Shown here: one piece after another, positions 15,827 to 24,643 of the stretch
Position numbering within the stretch: the first letter of the stretch is position 1
Layout of the letters: each line of letters begins with the position of its first letter
Assembly (NCBI RefSeq): GCF_036867415.1
Contig: NZ_JBAJHU010000008.1
Span: forward strand, 62,001 to 126,000
Direction: 5' to 3'
Length of the DNA stretch: 64,000 nucleotides
Origin: Rossellomorea sp036867415
Lineage (GTDB): Bacteria > Bacillota > Bacilli > Bacillales > Bacillaceae_B
The notes under the pieces: generated by a model
Database searches by the model: none
Seen by the model: only the letters and a program-made list of their open reading frames with translations
Told to the model about the DNA's origin: nothing
Translations under genes and position numbers: made by a program

Positions 15827-18800
15827 ATGAGCAGCATTGACCAAAAGAGTACCAATTTACATACAATCCTGCAGGAACTGGCAGGCTATGACGACATATT
15901 CAGGAGTAAGGGAGATGAAGGACGTTCCCGAAAAGTTGAAAGATTGGCAGAAAAGATTTATAAGCAGGAGTTCATTCTTGCATTTTGCGGACATTTCTCT
16001 GCAGGTAAATCCACGATGATCAATTATCTGATGGGGGAAGAGATTCTTCCCTCAAGCCCCATCCCAACCAGTGCAAACCTGGTGAAAGTGCATCATTCTG
16101 AAGAGGATTATGCGAAAATCCACTACCATTCAGGGAAGCCGGTTTATTTTAGAAAACCCTTTGAGTATTCGACTATAAAAGCATTCTGCAGAAACGGGGA
16201 AGATGTGTATTCCGTTGAAATCGGGAAAAATGAAACATCATTGCCCGCAGGAGTGTCCATACTCGATACACCAGGTGTCGACAGTACCGACGATGCGCAC
16301 AGACTTTCCACGGAGTCAGCCATCCACTTGGCCGATGCGGTGTTTTATGTGATGGATTACAACCATGTTCAATCACAGGTGAACTTTCAATTCACCAAAG
16401 AAATGAAGCGGCATGGGGTGAAGCTTTATCTGGTAGTGAATCAGATTGATAAGCATCAAGAAGAGGAGCTCCCCCTTCATGAATTCAAAGATGGGGTAAG
16501 GGATTCATTTGCTTCATGGGGAGTGGTTCCGGACGGAATTTTCTATACCAGTTTAAAACAGTTGGATCACCCGGATAATGAGGCGGAAACCCTGCGTGAA
16601 TTAATCAAGATGCAGGTGACTGATAAGGAAGACTTAATCAAATCATCCGCAAGGTCCGCGATGTCTCAGCTTTTGCATGAGCATGAAATCTGGTATGAAG
16701 AACAGAAGCAGCATATAAAAGAAGAAAGCATGTGCTGCTTGTCAGAAGAGGATTGGAGCAATAAAGACACATTGCTTCTGGAAGAAGGACAGGTTTTGGA
16801 CGAATTATCTGAGATTGACAGCAGTGAGATCAAGCAGGTATTTGAAGATGAAAGAAGTAAAATTCTAAAGAATGCCTATCTAATGCCATTTGAGACGAGG
16901 GATCTTGCAAAGGGATTTTTAGATAGCCAGCAGGCTGACTTTAAAATCGGCTTACTGTTTTCCAGGCAAAAAACGGAAGAGGAAAAGTCCAGAAGAGCCC
17001 AAGTGTTTAAAGAAGAAGTGAATAGCAGAATTGAAACGCAGCTTGATTGGCATTTGAAAACACTTGGAAAATCAATAATAAAACAAAATAATATCTCTAC
17101 TCCAGGACTGTTTGAAGCATGGGAAAAGTTTTCATTGAAGGTTGATGAGCAATACTTAACTTCATTGATCAAGCCGGGTGCCAAAGTGACCGGTGATTAC
17201 GTATTGCAATATTGCGATAATTTGTCAGAAGATTTAAAGAAGAATGCCAGAAAGCAAACGAATGAGTTACTAGAAACCGGATTGGAACAGATTAAACTAA
17301 ATTCAGAAACCAAACAGAAGCATCTCGAGGATAAACTCCAGACAATCAGTCAGAAAACAGTATATGTGCATAAATGGGATCTGTTGGAGGAGGAAAAACA
17401 GCAGCAAATAGAGAAGTTGAATAATGTTACGGGATCGGATGTGAATGAAGAGAAAATTTCTAATTGGATAAGTGGGTGGGAAGTAAAGGATAATCATTTT
17501 ACTGAAGCATCCGACATACAAGAAGACGGGACTCTCCCTGTATCAGAAATCAAGGATTCTGAAGTAGAAGTGACACCACAACTACCGGCGGATGGCTCTC
17601 GGGTATCGGCAGAAACGGCAATAAACAGGCTGGGGCGTATGGCAAAGGTGTTCAAAGACCTGCATGGCTTCAGTAAGGTAGCCAATATATTGGAAGGAAA
17701 GATGGAGAGGCTTTCTCATCAGAATTTTACGATTGCATTATTCGGTGCTTTCAGTGCCGGGAAATCATCCTTTGCAAACGCACTTCTCGGTGAAAAGGTG
17801 TTACCGGTCAGCCCGAATCCGACGACCGCTTCAATCAACCGGATCAGACCTGTAACCGGTCTGCATCACCATGAAACAGCGGATGTACAAATTAAAACCG
17901 AAGTACAACTTTTGCAGGACATTTCCCACTCCCTGTCTTTTTTTGATAGAAACATATCAAGTGTAGAGGATGCCTTTAAGGTCATTCCAGCCTTGCTGGA
18001 GGAAACAGGAGGGGATGCAAAAGAAAAAATCCACCTTGCGTTTCTGCGTGCCTTTTACAAAGGTTTTAATGAATTCAAAAAGGTTCTGGGAGAAGAAATC
18101 ACTGTGAACCTGGATGAATACAGAAGGTATGTCGCAGATGAAGACAAGTCTTGTTTTGTTGAATCCATCGATTTGTATTACGATTGCGATGTAACACGGA
18201 AAGGAATCACTCTGGTGGATACACCGGGAGCAGATTCGATTAACGCCCGCCACACGGGAGTCGCTTTCGAATATATTAAAAACGCAGATGCCATTCTATT
18301 TGTTACCTATTATAATCATGCCTTTGCAAAAGCAGACCGTGAGTTCCTTATACAATTGGGACGGGTAAAAGATGCCTTTGAGCTCGATAAAATGTTTTTT
18401 ATCGTTAATGCCATCGACCTTGCTGAAAATGAAGCAGAAAAAGATGAGGTAATGGAATATGTACAGAATCAGCTGATTCAATATGGAATTCGCTTTCCGA
18501 GGCTTTTCGGGGTCTCATCTTTACTAGCCCTGAAGGAGAAAGAAAAGCAAAAGAGTGGAATGGAAAACTTCAAACATGAATTCGATTTGTTTATTCAAAA
18601 CGAGCTCGTGCGAATGAGCGTGGATTCCGCAATCAACGAATGGGAAAAGGGCATCAAACGATTCCAGAACTACATTGCCTCCGCTTCAAGTGATAAATCA
18701 AGTAAAGAGAAGCAGATCGCTGACCTGCAGCAGGCAAAATCCAAAGTGAATGAATTTCTGAATACAAGAAGCACGGACTCATTGGAACGGGAAGTGGAAC

Positions 18801-19459
18801 AGGAAATAAATGAGTTGATTTACTACTTGAAACAACGTGTCTTTTTCCGCTTATCCGACTTTTATAAAGAAGCCTTTCATTCGGGGCTTTTCATGAATGA
18901 ACCGAACTATTCAAAGGCTTTGCAAAAAGGATTGAAGGAGTTTATATCCAGTGCAGGATTCGACCTGTCACAGGAACTGAGAGCTACATCCTTAAGAATC
19001 CGTAAGTTCATCGGGAGTCTGCTTGATGCAGAATGGGAAGAATTTGAAACCGTCATTCGTGGATGGGACAGCCGGATCATTCTGTCTTCGTCTGAATATG
19101 AAAATGACGATACCATCAAGTTTGAACAAGCTTTCAAGGAGATCGATTTGGAGAGGTTCACAAGGGCTTTTTCCGCTTTCAAGAACCCCAAACATTTCCT
19201 TGAAAAAGGCGGGAAGAAAGAGGTTCAGGAAGATCTTGTGAAGGAACTCCATGAACCAGCCGACGAGTATCTAAGAAGTGAGAAACAAAAGTTGAAAGCA
19301 TGGAGTGAGCAATTGATAAAGACCCGTTTCACGATTCTGATCGAAGAGGCAAAAGCACATACCTTTGAACAAATGGATTCGACGATCGAAGCATTGAATA
19401 CCGTTCAGGATATTGCAAAACTTCGAGAAGAACTTAAGTGGCTTGAGGAGTCATCCTGA
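15827..19459 (+). CDS. dynA: DynA (YpbR), double dynamin-like GTPase
   Basis: 1210 residues made of two tandem dynamin units. The first has P-loop GHFSAGKST (near residue 56), LDTPGVDS and G4 motif NQID. The second has P-loop GAFSAGKSS (near residue 640), VDTPGADS and G4 motif NAID. Long helical stalk regions follow each GTPase domain. Both P-loops and both G3 motifs look intact. In B. subtilis DynA (about 1190 residues) tethers and fuses membranes in a membrane-protective role and delays lysis during phage infection. AAAGGA precedes the ATG. The small Cys-rich gene at 19487 follows closely. Confidence 0.95.
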   Translation: MSSIDQKSTNLHTILQELAGYDDIFRSKGDEGRSRKVERLAEKIYKQEFILAFCGHFSAGKSTMINYLMGEEILPSSPIPTSANLVKVHHSEEDYAKIHYHSGKPVYFRKPFEYSTIKAFCRNGEDVYSVEIGKNETSLPAGVSILDTPGVDSTDDAHRLSTESAIHLADAVFYVMDYNHVQSQVNFQFTKEMKRHGVKLYLVVNQIDKHQEEELPLHEFKDGVRDSFASWGVVPDGIFYTSLKQLDHPDNEAETLRELIKMQVTDKEDLIKSSARSAMSQLLHEHEIWYEEQKQHIKEESMCCLSEEDWSNKDTLLLEEGQVLDELSEIDSSEIKQVFEDERSKILKNAYLMPFETRDLAKGFLDSQQADFKIGLLFSRQKTEEEKSRRAQVFKEEVNSRIETQLDWHLKTLGKSIIKQNNISTPGLFEAWEKFSLKVDEQYLTSLIKPGAKVTGDYVLQYCDNLSEDLKKNARKQTNELLETGLEQIKLNSETKQKHLEDKLQTISQKTVYVHKWDLLEEEKQQQIEKLNNVTGSDVNEEKISNWISGWEVKDNHFTEASDIQEDGTLPVSEIKDSEVEVTPQLPADGSRVSAETAINRLGRMAKVFKDLHGFSKVANILEGKMERLSHQNFTIALFGAFSAGKSSFANALLGEKVLPVSPNPTTASINRIRPVTGLHHHETADVQIKTEVQLLQDISHSLSFFDRNISSVEDAFKVIPALLEETGGDAKEKIHLAFLRAFYKGFNEFKKVLGEEITVNLDEYRRYVADEDKSCFVESIDLYYDCDVTRKGITLVDTPGADSINARHTGVAFEYIKNADAILFVTYYNHAFAKADREFLIQLGRVKDAFELDKMFFIVNAIDLAENEAEKDEVMEYVQNQLIQYGIRFPRLFGVSSLLALKEKEKQKSGMENFKHEFDLFIQNELVRMSVDSAINEWEKGIKRFQNYIASASSDKSSKEKQIADLQQAKSKVNEFLNTRSTDSLEREVEQEINELIYYLKQRVFFRLSDFYKEAFHSGLFMNEPNYSKALQKGLKEFISSAGFDLSQELRATSLRIRKFIGSLLDAEWEEFETVIRGWDSRIILSSSEYENDDTIKFEQAFKEIDLERFTRAFSAFKNPKHFLEKGGKKEVQEDLVKELHEPADEYLRSEKQKLKAWSEQLIKTRFTILIEEAKAHTFEQMDSTIEALNTVQDIAKLREELKWLEESS

Positions 19460-19486
19460 ATACTGTCCTGAAAGAGGGTGATTGAG

Positions 19487-19678
19487 ATGAGCGACAATAA
19501 TCCTTTTCACTGCTGTGCCACCTGCATTCACATCCGTTCCAGTAAATCATCGAAGAATCCAAGGACAAGTTATTATTGTTCCAGGCTCGGCTATGAAACA
19601 AAGACAGCGTATAAATTTTCCTGCTGGGAACCGAAAGAAGCCGTAAAGGAATTGATGAAAAAGAGGGGGATATTATGA
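19487..19678 (+). CDS. 63-residue cysteine-rich protein
   Basis: Begins MSDNNPFHCCATCIHIRSS and contains five cysteines (CCATC, then one in YYC and one in FSCWEP), a spacing that suggests a small metal site. GAGGGTGATTGAG precedes the ATG. Its stop overlaps the start of the sulfurtransferase gene (ATGATG at 19675), so the two are translationally coupled. I do not recognise a named family. The coupling to a persulfide-handling enzyme hints at a sulfur or redox role, which is inference. Confidence 0.7.
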   Translation: MSDNNPFHCCATCIHIRSSKSSKNPRTSYYCSRLGYETKTAYKFSCWEPKEAVKELMKKRGIL

Positions 19679-20508
19679 TGCGTTTTATTAAAAGTGTGGA
19701 TTGGCTAAAAGAACATCTAAATGATCGAAGTGTTAAGGTGATCGACTGCAGCTTTTCATTGGGGAATCCTTCTGCCGGCAAAACAGCCTATCTGCAGGAG
19801 CATATTCCTGGAGCGGTGTACTTCGATCTTGAGAAAGATTTGTCCGGTCTCGTAAAAGAGCACGGGGGACGGCATCCCCTTCCAAATATGAAAAATTTTC
19901 TCCGTAAAATAGAAAATGCGGGCATAGGCAATGATTCCATCCTTGTAGCTTATGACCAGCAGGAGGGGGCATTTGCAAGCAGGTGCTGGTGGCTGTTTCG
20001 TTATCTTGGACATGAGCGGGTCTACGTGCTGAACGGAGGATTTCAGGCATGGAAGGACAGCGGGTTCGATTCCGAATCAACCATTCCTGACTACGGAACA
20101 AGCAGCTATACCCCCTCGTTCAATGAAGACATGCTTGCTTCATTAGAGGAAGTAGAGCTTATTTCCAAAGGAGAGAGTCACTCGATTTTACTTGATTCAC
20201 GGAGTATAAAACGATATCAGGGTATCGAAGAGCCGATCGATCGTATCCCCGGACATATTCCGAAGGCGATCAATATCCCTTGGACCGAAGGGGTCGATAA
20301 AGGATTCTTTGGTGATGCCGCTTTACAGAGAAAACGATTTCTACGTATTGACAAGGATAAACCTATCGTTGTATATTGCGGTTCCGGCGTAACTGCCACC
20401 CCTAACATCCTCACACTATTGGAAGAAGGGTTCCAAGATGTGAAACTATACGCCGGCAGCTACAGCGACTGGGTATCGTATGAACATCATAAGGTGGACA
20501 AACAATGA
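19675..20508 (+). CDS. two-domain rhodanese (sulfurtransferase)
   Basis: 277 residues, the standard length of tandem-rhodanese thiosulfate or 3-mercaptopyruvate sulfurtransferases. The first, inactive domain has GSRCWW-type context (AFASRCWWLFRYLGHERVYVLNGG); the second carries the active-site loop VYCGSGVTA with catalytic Cys near residue 235. The enzyme transfers sulfane sulfur to cyanide or thiols in the cytoplasm. The start overlaps the upstream small Cys-rich gene, and a perfect terminator follows. Confidence 0.9.
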   Translation: MMRFIKSVDWLKEHLNDRSVKVIDCSFSLGNPSAGKTAYLQEHIPGAVYFDLEKDLSGLVKEHGGRHPLPNMKNFLRKIENAGIGNDSILVAYDQQEGAFASRCWWLFRYLGHERVYVLNGGFQAWKDSGFDSESTIPDYGTSSYTPSFNEDMLASLEEVELISKGESHSILLDSRSIKRYQGIEEPIDRIPGHIPKAINIPWTEGVDKGFFGDAALQRKRFLRIDKDKPIVVYCGSGVTATPNILTLLEEGFQDVKLYAGSYSDWVSYEHHKVDKQ

Positions 20509-20520
20509 GGATGACTGAAC

Positions 20521-20555
20521 AACAAGCCTGTAGGACTACAGGCTTGTTTTCTTTA
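20521..20555 (+). terminator. rho-independent terminator of the sulfurtransferase
   Basis: AACAAGCCTGTAG (20521-20533) pairs perfectly with CTACAGGCTTGTT (20536-20548), followed by TTCTTT. Confidence 0.85.
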
Positions 20556-20651
20556 CCAATAGGGAGAGAAAGAAAATATGTTATACTTTTAGAGGAATGA
20601 TTTAAGAAAGAAAAAGACGATGCCAATTGCAGACAGTCAGGAGTGTATGAA

Positions 20652-21548
20652 ATGAAGAAAAACGAACATATATTATTAATAGATGGAATGGCTCTCTTAT
20701 TCCGGTCTTTTTTTGCTACTGCCGTAACTGGCCAATTCATGATGAATTCAAAAGGGCTGCCTACCAATGGTGTGCAAGGGTTCATGAAGCACCTGCTTAT
20801 GGCTGTCGATTATGTCAAGCCAACTCATATCCTGGTTTGCTGGGACATGGGCAGCCAAACGTTCCGAAATGAGGTGTATACGGCTTATAAATCAAATCGA
20901 AATGCTCCTCCGGTCGAATTGATTCCTCAGTTCGATCTGGCCAAAGAAGTCGCAGAAGGATTCAATTTGGCAAATGTGGGAGTACCGGGCTATGAAGCGG
21001 ATGACTGTATCGGTACTCTGGCAAAAGCCCACCATAAAGAGCGGAAAGTGACGGTTCTGAGCGGCGATCAGGATTTACTTCAATTACTTGATGAAAACAT
21101 TGAAATCATGTTATTGAAGAAAGGATTTGGAAATTATCAGACATACACAGCAGACCTGTTCATCGAGGAACGGGGGATCACTCCAAAGCAGTTTATCGAT
21201 GTAAAAGCTTTAATGGGTGATACGAGTGACGGATACCCGGGTGTCAAAGGAATCGGTGAAAAGACTGCTGTGAAATTAATACAGGAATATGTGGATATTG
21301 AAGGTGTATTAAACAATCTCGATAAATTAACACCTTCTCAGAGAAAGAAAATTGAAGCCGGACTGGAGATGCTGCATGTTTCAAGGAAACTGGCCGAGAT
21401 TCATTGTGAAGTTCCTTTGCCTCTCTCAATCGAAAATGCCGGTTGGAGCCATGTTTCGGATTCTTCCATATCTTTTATAGAGGAACTGGAATTGAAAGTG
21501 CTCAGAAGGTTTTTATTGAGTGCAGAATCCCTGATTGCATCCAGTTAA
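20652..21548 (+). CDS. ypcP: YpcP, 5'-3' exonuclease of the Pol I nuclease family
   Basis: 298 residues related to the N-terminal 5'-nuclease domain of DNA polymerase I. Metal-binding acidic motifs are visible: ILLIDGMALLFR, GYEADDCIGTLA, VLSGDQDLLQL and the helix-hairpin-helix region GDTSDGYPGVKGIGEKTA. B. subtilis YpcP is one of the nucleases that can remove RNA primers and flaps. The ATG at 20652 is 8 bases from CAGGAG; the GTG at 20643 overlaps that site. It converges with sspL across a shared terminator. Confidence 0.92.
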   Translation: MKKNEHILLIDGMALLFRSFFATAVTGQFMMNSKGLPTNGVQGFMKHLLMAVDYVKPTHILVCWDMGSQTFRNEVYTAYKSNRNAPPVELIPQFDLAKEVAEGFNLANVGVPGYEADDCIGTLAKAHHKERKVTVLSGDQDLLQLLDENIEIMLLKKGFGNYQTYTADLFIEERGITPKQFIDVKALMGDTSDGYPGVKGIGEKTAVKLIQEYVDIEGVLNNLDKLTPSQRKKIEAGLEMLHVSRKLAEIHCEVPLPLSIENAGWSHVSDSSISFIEELELKVLRRFLLSAESLIASS

Positions 21549-21555
21549 GAAAAGT

Positions 21556-21590
21556 AAGAGTCAGGTTATATAACCCTGACTCTTTATTAG
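21556..21590. terminator. bidirectional terminator between ypcP and sspL
   Basis: AAGAGTCAGG (21556-21565) and CCTGACTCTT (21575-21584) form the stem, with T-rich sequence on the ypcP side and A-rich sequence on the other. Confidence 0.75.
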
Positions 21591-21610
21591 ATAACAGATG
21601 ATACACGGGA

Positions 21611-21748
21611 TTACTTTTTGGTCGCTTTTTTTGCTGCATTTTCTAATTTGCTCTTTGGTTCCTGAGCGAATTCCGTATCCGCTGCATTGCCTTGAGGATT
21701 GACACTGCCTGCTGCTTTTCCTTTGTTTTTATTATTATTTTTGCTCAT
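21611..21748 (-). CDS. sspL: SspL, small acid-soluble spore protein L
   Basis: 45 residues: MSKNNNKNKGKAAGSVNPQG, then NAADTEFAQEPKSKLENAAKK. The core GxVxPQG...PKxxLExxAKK matches my recollection of SspL of B. subtilis (42 residues), a minor spore core protein made in the forespore. TAGGAGGCG precedes the ATG. Upstream in-frame ATGs would add a poorly conserved extension and are not supported by a ribosome-binding site. Confidence 0.78.
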   Translation of the reverse strand: MSKNNNKNKGKAAGSVNPQGNAADTEFAQEPKSKLENAAKKATKK

Positions 21749-21860
21749 CGTAACGCCTCCTAAAGTAGATACATACATGATTATTTTACGTTTTGTCCTA
21801 TAAATTATCCCATGCAACCAGGAATTTTAGGACAGACTATTGATAAGGGAGGTGTATAGG

Positions 21861-22349
21861 GTGAATAAAGGTATACTGACAGCCTTGTTGAGTATTGTGT
21901 TAGCTCAAGGATTCAAAATCCCCCTTCATTATATGAAAAAGAAGGAATGGAAACCTGAACTATTTTTCCAGACAGGGGGCATGCCAAGCTCTCACAGTGC
22001 AGGGGTTGCTTCTTTAACTACATTTATCGCATTAAAAAAAGGGGTCAAAACGATTGATTTTGCCCTTTCCTTTATTTACGGTCTAATCGTGATGTATGAT
22101 GCCCAGGGGATTAGAAGACAGACGGGTGAATTGACGCTTAAAGTGAATAGCCTGGATGAGCTTGTCAGAAAAGCGCACGAGGAAGAATCAGTTGAATTTG
22201 AGGAAAAAAAGCCTAAAATCCTTAAAGAAATGCTTGGGCATCAGCCTCAAGAAGTAGTCGGCGGTGCTGTATTAGGGCTGGTGATGGGGGCACTGGGATT
22301 TTTGGTTTCAAAAAAAGATAGGCAAAGAAATAGATTTTTTGTAAGATGA
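21861..22349 (+). CDS. YuiD-like divergent PAP2 family membrane protein
   Basis: 162 residues from GTG (GGGAGGTG 21848-21855). The DUF212 hallmark GGMPSSHSAGVASL (phosphatase-type Ser/His motif) is followed by a hydrophobic stretch with MYDAQGIRRQTGE, and the C-terminal part has LGHQPQEVVGGAVLG and another membrane helix. The family is distantly related to type 2 phosphatidic acid phosphatases; the substrate is unknown. The 3' end is 34 bp from the next gene. Confidence 0.85.
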   Translation: MNKGILTALLSIVLAQGFKIPLHYMKKKEWKPELFFQTGGMPSSHSAGVASLTTFIALKKGVKTIDFALSFIYGLIVMYDAQGIRRQTGELTLKVNSLDELVRKAHEEESVEFEEKKPKILKEMLGHQPQEVVGGAVLGLVMGALGFLVSKKDRQRNRFFVR

Positions 22350-22383
22350 AAAAGACAATGTTGTAATTAGGGTGAGGAGAAAA

Positions 22384-22650
22384 GTGAAAAAAACAACTGA
22401 AGATTTTCTCATAGAATTGGAAAACAGGGGATTTAAATTTCAGGAAGATGCGATTGGTTTCATCTATTTCGGAAAAAAGTATACCGATGCTCCTGATGAA
22501 TTGGTGAACAGCGCAATCGAGATCACACTAAAAGCGCAAAAACAGTTTGACTCAAGCTTTTATATGTCTATATTGGAACGCCTGCATTCCCAAAAGATCA
22601 CTTCAAGGAAAGAAGCGCTAAGATGGATGGATCATCAAGGACTTGCATAA
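22384..22650 (+). CDS. DUF6123-like small protein
   Basis: 88 residues from the GTG at 22384, with GTGAGGAG just upstream. It contains FLIELENRGFKFQEDAIGFI, the phrase IYFGKKYTDAPDELVNSAIE, and a C-terminal RKEALRWMDHQ. The pattern recalls a small Bacillus-specific family (DUF6123) of unknown function; this assignment is from memory only. No membrane segment or cysteine. A terminator follows. Confidence 0.6.
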   Translation: MKKTTEDFLIELENRGFKFQEDAIGFIYFGKKYTDAPDELVNSAIEITLKAQKQFDSSFYMSILERLHSQKITSRKEALRWMDHQGLA

Positions 22651-22690
22651 TTCAAGGCTGAAATTGACAATAAATGCTTATGTATCAAAT

Positions 22691-22723
22691 AAAAAAGGAG
22701 AGCCCGATGCAGGCCTCCTTTTT
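22691..22723. terminator. bidirectional terminator
   Basis: AAAAAGGAG with CTCCTTTTT, inner CC/GG pairs. It serves the DUF6123-like gene on one side and ypdQ on the other. Confidence 0.7.
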
Positions 22724-22727
22724 GTTT

Positions 22728-23216
22728 TCATTCATTCTGATGAATGGCTTTCCTGGCGAGGTCATCAGCCATTTTATTCTCTTTACTTGGAATCCATTTG
22801 ATGAAAAACAGGGGGATTTGTTGGGACAGGATTAATATTTCATGTAACACTGATTTATAAGCAGCACCTTTGACGAATTCTTTTTCCACTGCTTGCACCA
22901 GAGCCTGGGAGTCACTGCGGACCCAAACCGTCTGTGCACCCAGTCCGATACATAATTCCAACGCTTTCATGCAAGCAGTGAATTCGGCAAGATGATTATC
23001 CATTTCTCCGAGCGGCAGGGAATGATGTTCCAACCGGCCATTTTGTTTGATCACGATTCCTGCCCCGCTTGGACCCGGATTGCCTGCGCTTGCTCCATCT
23101 ACATTTACTTCAAATATAGGACTCACCTCGTTTCTGGATGTCTTAAGGTATTCGATTGCATTATTACCAAATGAAGTAACCTCAATCAAATAATCTACCT
23201 TAACAAATAATTTCAT
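22728..23216 (-). CDS. ypdQ: YpdQ, RNase HI-like protein
   Basis: RNase H fold with the acidic residues in NVDGASAGNPGPSGAG, HLAEFTACMKAL, VWVRSDSQALVQA and NKMADDLARKA. It cleaves or binds RNA-DNA hybrids by family; B. subtilis YpdQ lacked detectable RNase H activity in published tests as I recall. The longest frame gives 162 residues from the ATG at 23216, but neither that start nor the GTG at 23126 has a strong ribosome-binding site. The shorter form (132 residues) matches the usual family length better, so the 5' boundary is uncertain. Divergent from ypeP. Confidence 0.85.
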   Translation of the reverse strand: MKLFVKVDYLIEVTSFGNNAIEYLKTSRNEVSPIFEVNVDGASAGNPGPSGAGIVIKQNGRLEHHSLPLGEMDNHLAEFTACMKALELCIGLGAQTVWVRSDSQALVQAVEKEFVKGAAYKSVLHEILILSQQIPLFFIKWIPSKENKMADDLARKAIHQNE

Positions 23217-23349
23217 TCTGTGGTTGAACTAGCTTGGGCAGCAGCATAATAATAGTCAAAATAAAATTTTTATCAAGTGGTTCCTCCATTATACTGACTA
23301 AAGGAAGCTTGAACAATATGAAGACTACAGATGGAAGAGAGTGATCAAT

Positions 23350-24006
23350 ATGAAAATGAAACTAAAGTTTAAATATGTTAGTAAAACAAGCAGCGACATT
23401 TGGTTCGAATCATCATGGTTTCCAAGGAAGGAAACGATGATACACGTCGATGATATAATGAAAACGGGCAGAGTCGCTGACCTTGAAATCATTGACGAAA
23501 TGGAAAATTCCTGGACACGTAAAGAATTTGTCAAATTAAATAAACAACTGGATAAAGAACCTGAAAATATCGTCGTCTATTTTGATGGAGGGTTTGATAA
23601 AGATAGGTTCCTGTCCGGCATAGGAATTGTCATTTATTACGATAAAGGTGATGAGAAATTCAGAATACGTAAAAATGAAAAACTAACGGCACTTGAAAAT
23701 AATAATGAAGCAGAATATGCTGCATTGCACAATGCTCTTTTACTGCTGGATGAAATCGGAGTGAAAAACTCAACCTGTACGATAAAGGGGGATTCCCAAG
23801 TTGTACTGAAGCAGCTTGAAGGGGAGTGGCCATGCTTTGATGAAGGATTAAACAGATGGCTTGATCGCATTGAGTCGATCATCGATAAAAGGCAATTGAA
23901 GATAACGGTAGACACTGTGAACAGGAATGCTAACAAGGAAGCAGATAAGCTCGCTAATCAGGCTTTGCTTGGGACTGAAGTTCACAGTCATAAGCGCATA
24001 GAATAA
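23350..24006 (+). CDS. ypeP: YpeP, RNase HI-like protein with N-terminal extension
   Basis: 218 residues. Residues ~1-75 are a separate small N-terminal domain (WFESSWFPRKETMIHVDDIM); the RNase H fold follows: VVYFDGGFDKDRFLSGIGIV, NNEAEYAALHNALLLL, IKGDSQVVLKQL and NKEADKLANQA. The four acidic residues of the active site appear present. The ATG at 23350 is used because a GGAAGAGAG tract lies upstream; GTG 23341 is an alternative. Its neighbour ypdQ, read divergently, is a second RNase H-like gene. Confidence 0.85.
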   Translation: MKMKLKFKYVSKTSSDIWFESSWFPRKETMIHVDDIMKTGRVADLEIIDEMENSWTRKEFVKLNKQLDKEPENIVVYFDGGFDKDRFLSGIGIVIYYDKGDEKFRIRKNEKLTALENNNEAEYAALHNALLLLDEIGVKNSTCTIKGDSQVVLKQLEGEWPCFDEGLNRWLDRIESIIDKRQLKITVDTVNRNANKEADKLANQALLGTEVHSHKRIE

Positions 24007-24076
24007 TTTCAGCCCTCATTATATATTCTATAAATACAAACCAAAAGATTGTTGGAGGAAGATTAGGAGTGATGAA

Positions 24077-24253
24077 ATGGACCGCAGACAAGTGGTTGAT
24101 AAAGTGGATGAGTTGATCGACACCTATTGCAGCGACTGCTTGCTTAAGGCATATTTTCGTAAAGAATACGGTAAATCAAGAGCACATCGTTTCTGTATCG
24201 CAGAGTGTACAGTCGGTGAACAAATCAAACTTTACGGAAATCAATTAAAGTAG
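24077..24253 (+). CDS. ypeQ: YpeQ-like zinc-finger protein
   Basis: 58 residues: MDRRQVVDKVDELIDTYC, CSDC, then a helix and RFCIAEC. The CxxC and CxxxC pairs 20-odd residues apart suggest one zinc site. AGGAG precedes the ATG by 8 bases. In B. subtilis ypeQ lies between ypeP and cspD, as here. Function unknown. Confidence 0.8.
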   Translation: MDRRQVVDKVDELIDTYCSDCLLKAYFRKEYGKSRAHRFCIAECTVGEQIKLYGNQLK

Positions 24254-24268
24254 TCAATAACAAAATAT

Positions 24269-24312
24269 AAATGAAAAAAGCGGACGATCAAATCGTCCGC
24301 TTTTTTCATTTA
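24269..24312. terminator. perfectly palindromic bidirectional terminator
   Basis: AAAAAAGCGGACGAT, loop CAA, ATCGTCCGCTTTTTT; the symmetry extends to the flanking AAATG/CATTT. It serves both ypeQ and cspD. Confidence 0.88.
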
Positions 24313-24323
24313 TATGGGTTTGA

Positions 24324-24524
24324 TTATAATTTAACTACGTTGGCTGCTTGAGGCCCGCGGTTGCCTTCCACAATTTCGAAAGAAACTTCTTGACCTTCTT
24401 CTAAAGACTTGAAACCATCGCCTTGAATTGCTGAAAAGTGTACGAATACATCGTCTCCGCCTTCCACTTCAATAAAGCCGAATCCTTTTTCGTTGTTGAA
24501 CCATTTAACTTTACCATTTTGCAT
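24324..24524 (-). CDS. cspD: CspD cold-shock protein
   Basis: 66 residues, almost residue for residue the B. subtilis cold-shock protein: MQNGKVKWFNNEKGFGFIEV with RNP1 (KGFGFI) and RNP2 (VFVHFSAI). Csp proteins bind single-stranded RNA and DNA and act as RNA chaperones. GGAGGATTAGAAGAAT separates the ribosome-binding site from the ATG. A SigA-type promoter ~120 bp upstream gives it a long 5' leader, as is usual for csp genes. Confidence 0.96.
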   Translation of the reverse strand: MQNGKVKWFNNEKGFGFIEVEGGDDVFVHFSAIQGDGFKSLEEGQEVSFEIVEGNRGPQAANVVKL

Positions 24525-24550
24525 ATTCTTCTAATCCTCCTAAATCGATC

Positions 24551-24566
24551 AAGCACCATGGTGCTT
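24551..24566. repeat. 16-bp palindrome in the cspD leader
   Basis: AAGCACCATGGTGCTT is perfectly self-complementary and lies 15 bases upstream of the cspD ribosome-binding site inside the 5' leader. It could fold as a small hairpin in the leader RNA or be a protein-binding site. Confidence 0.6.
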
Positions 24567-24643
24567 ATGGAAAATAGTTTTCAATGAAATGGTGATATCC
24601 AATGCTTCAGCACTAAAAATCGCTCCACTTCAATGATGTCTTT

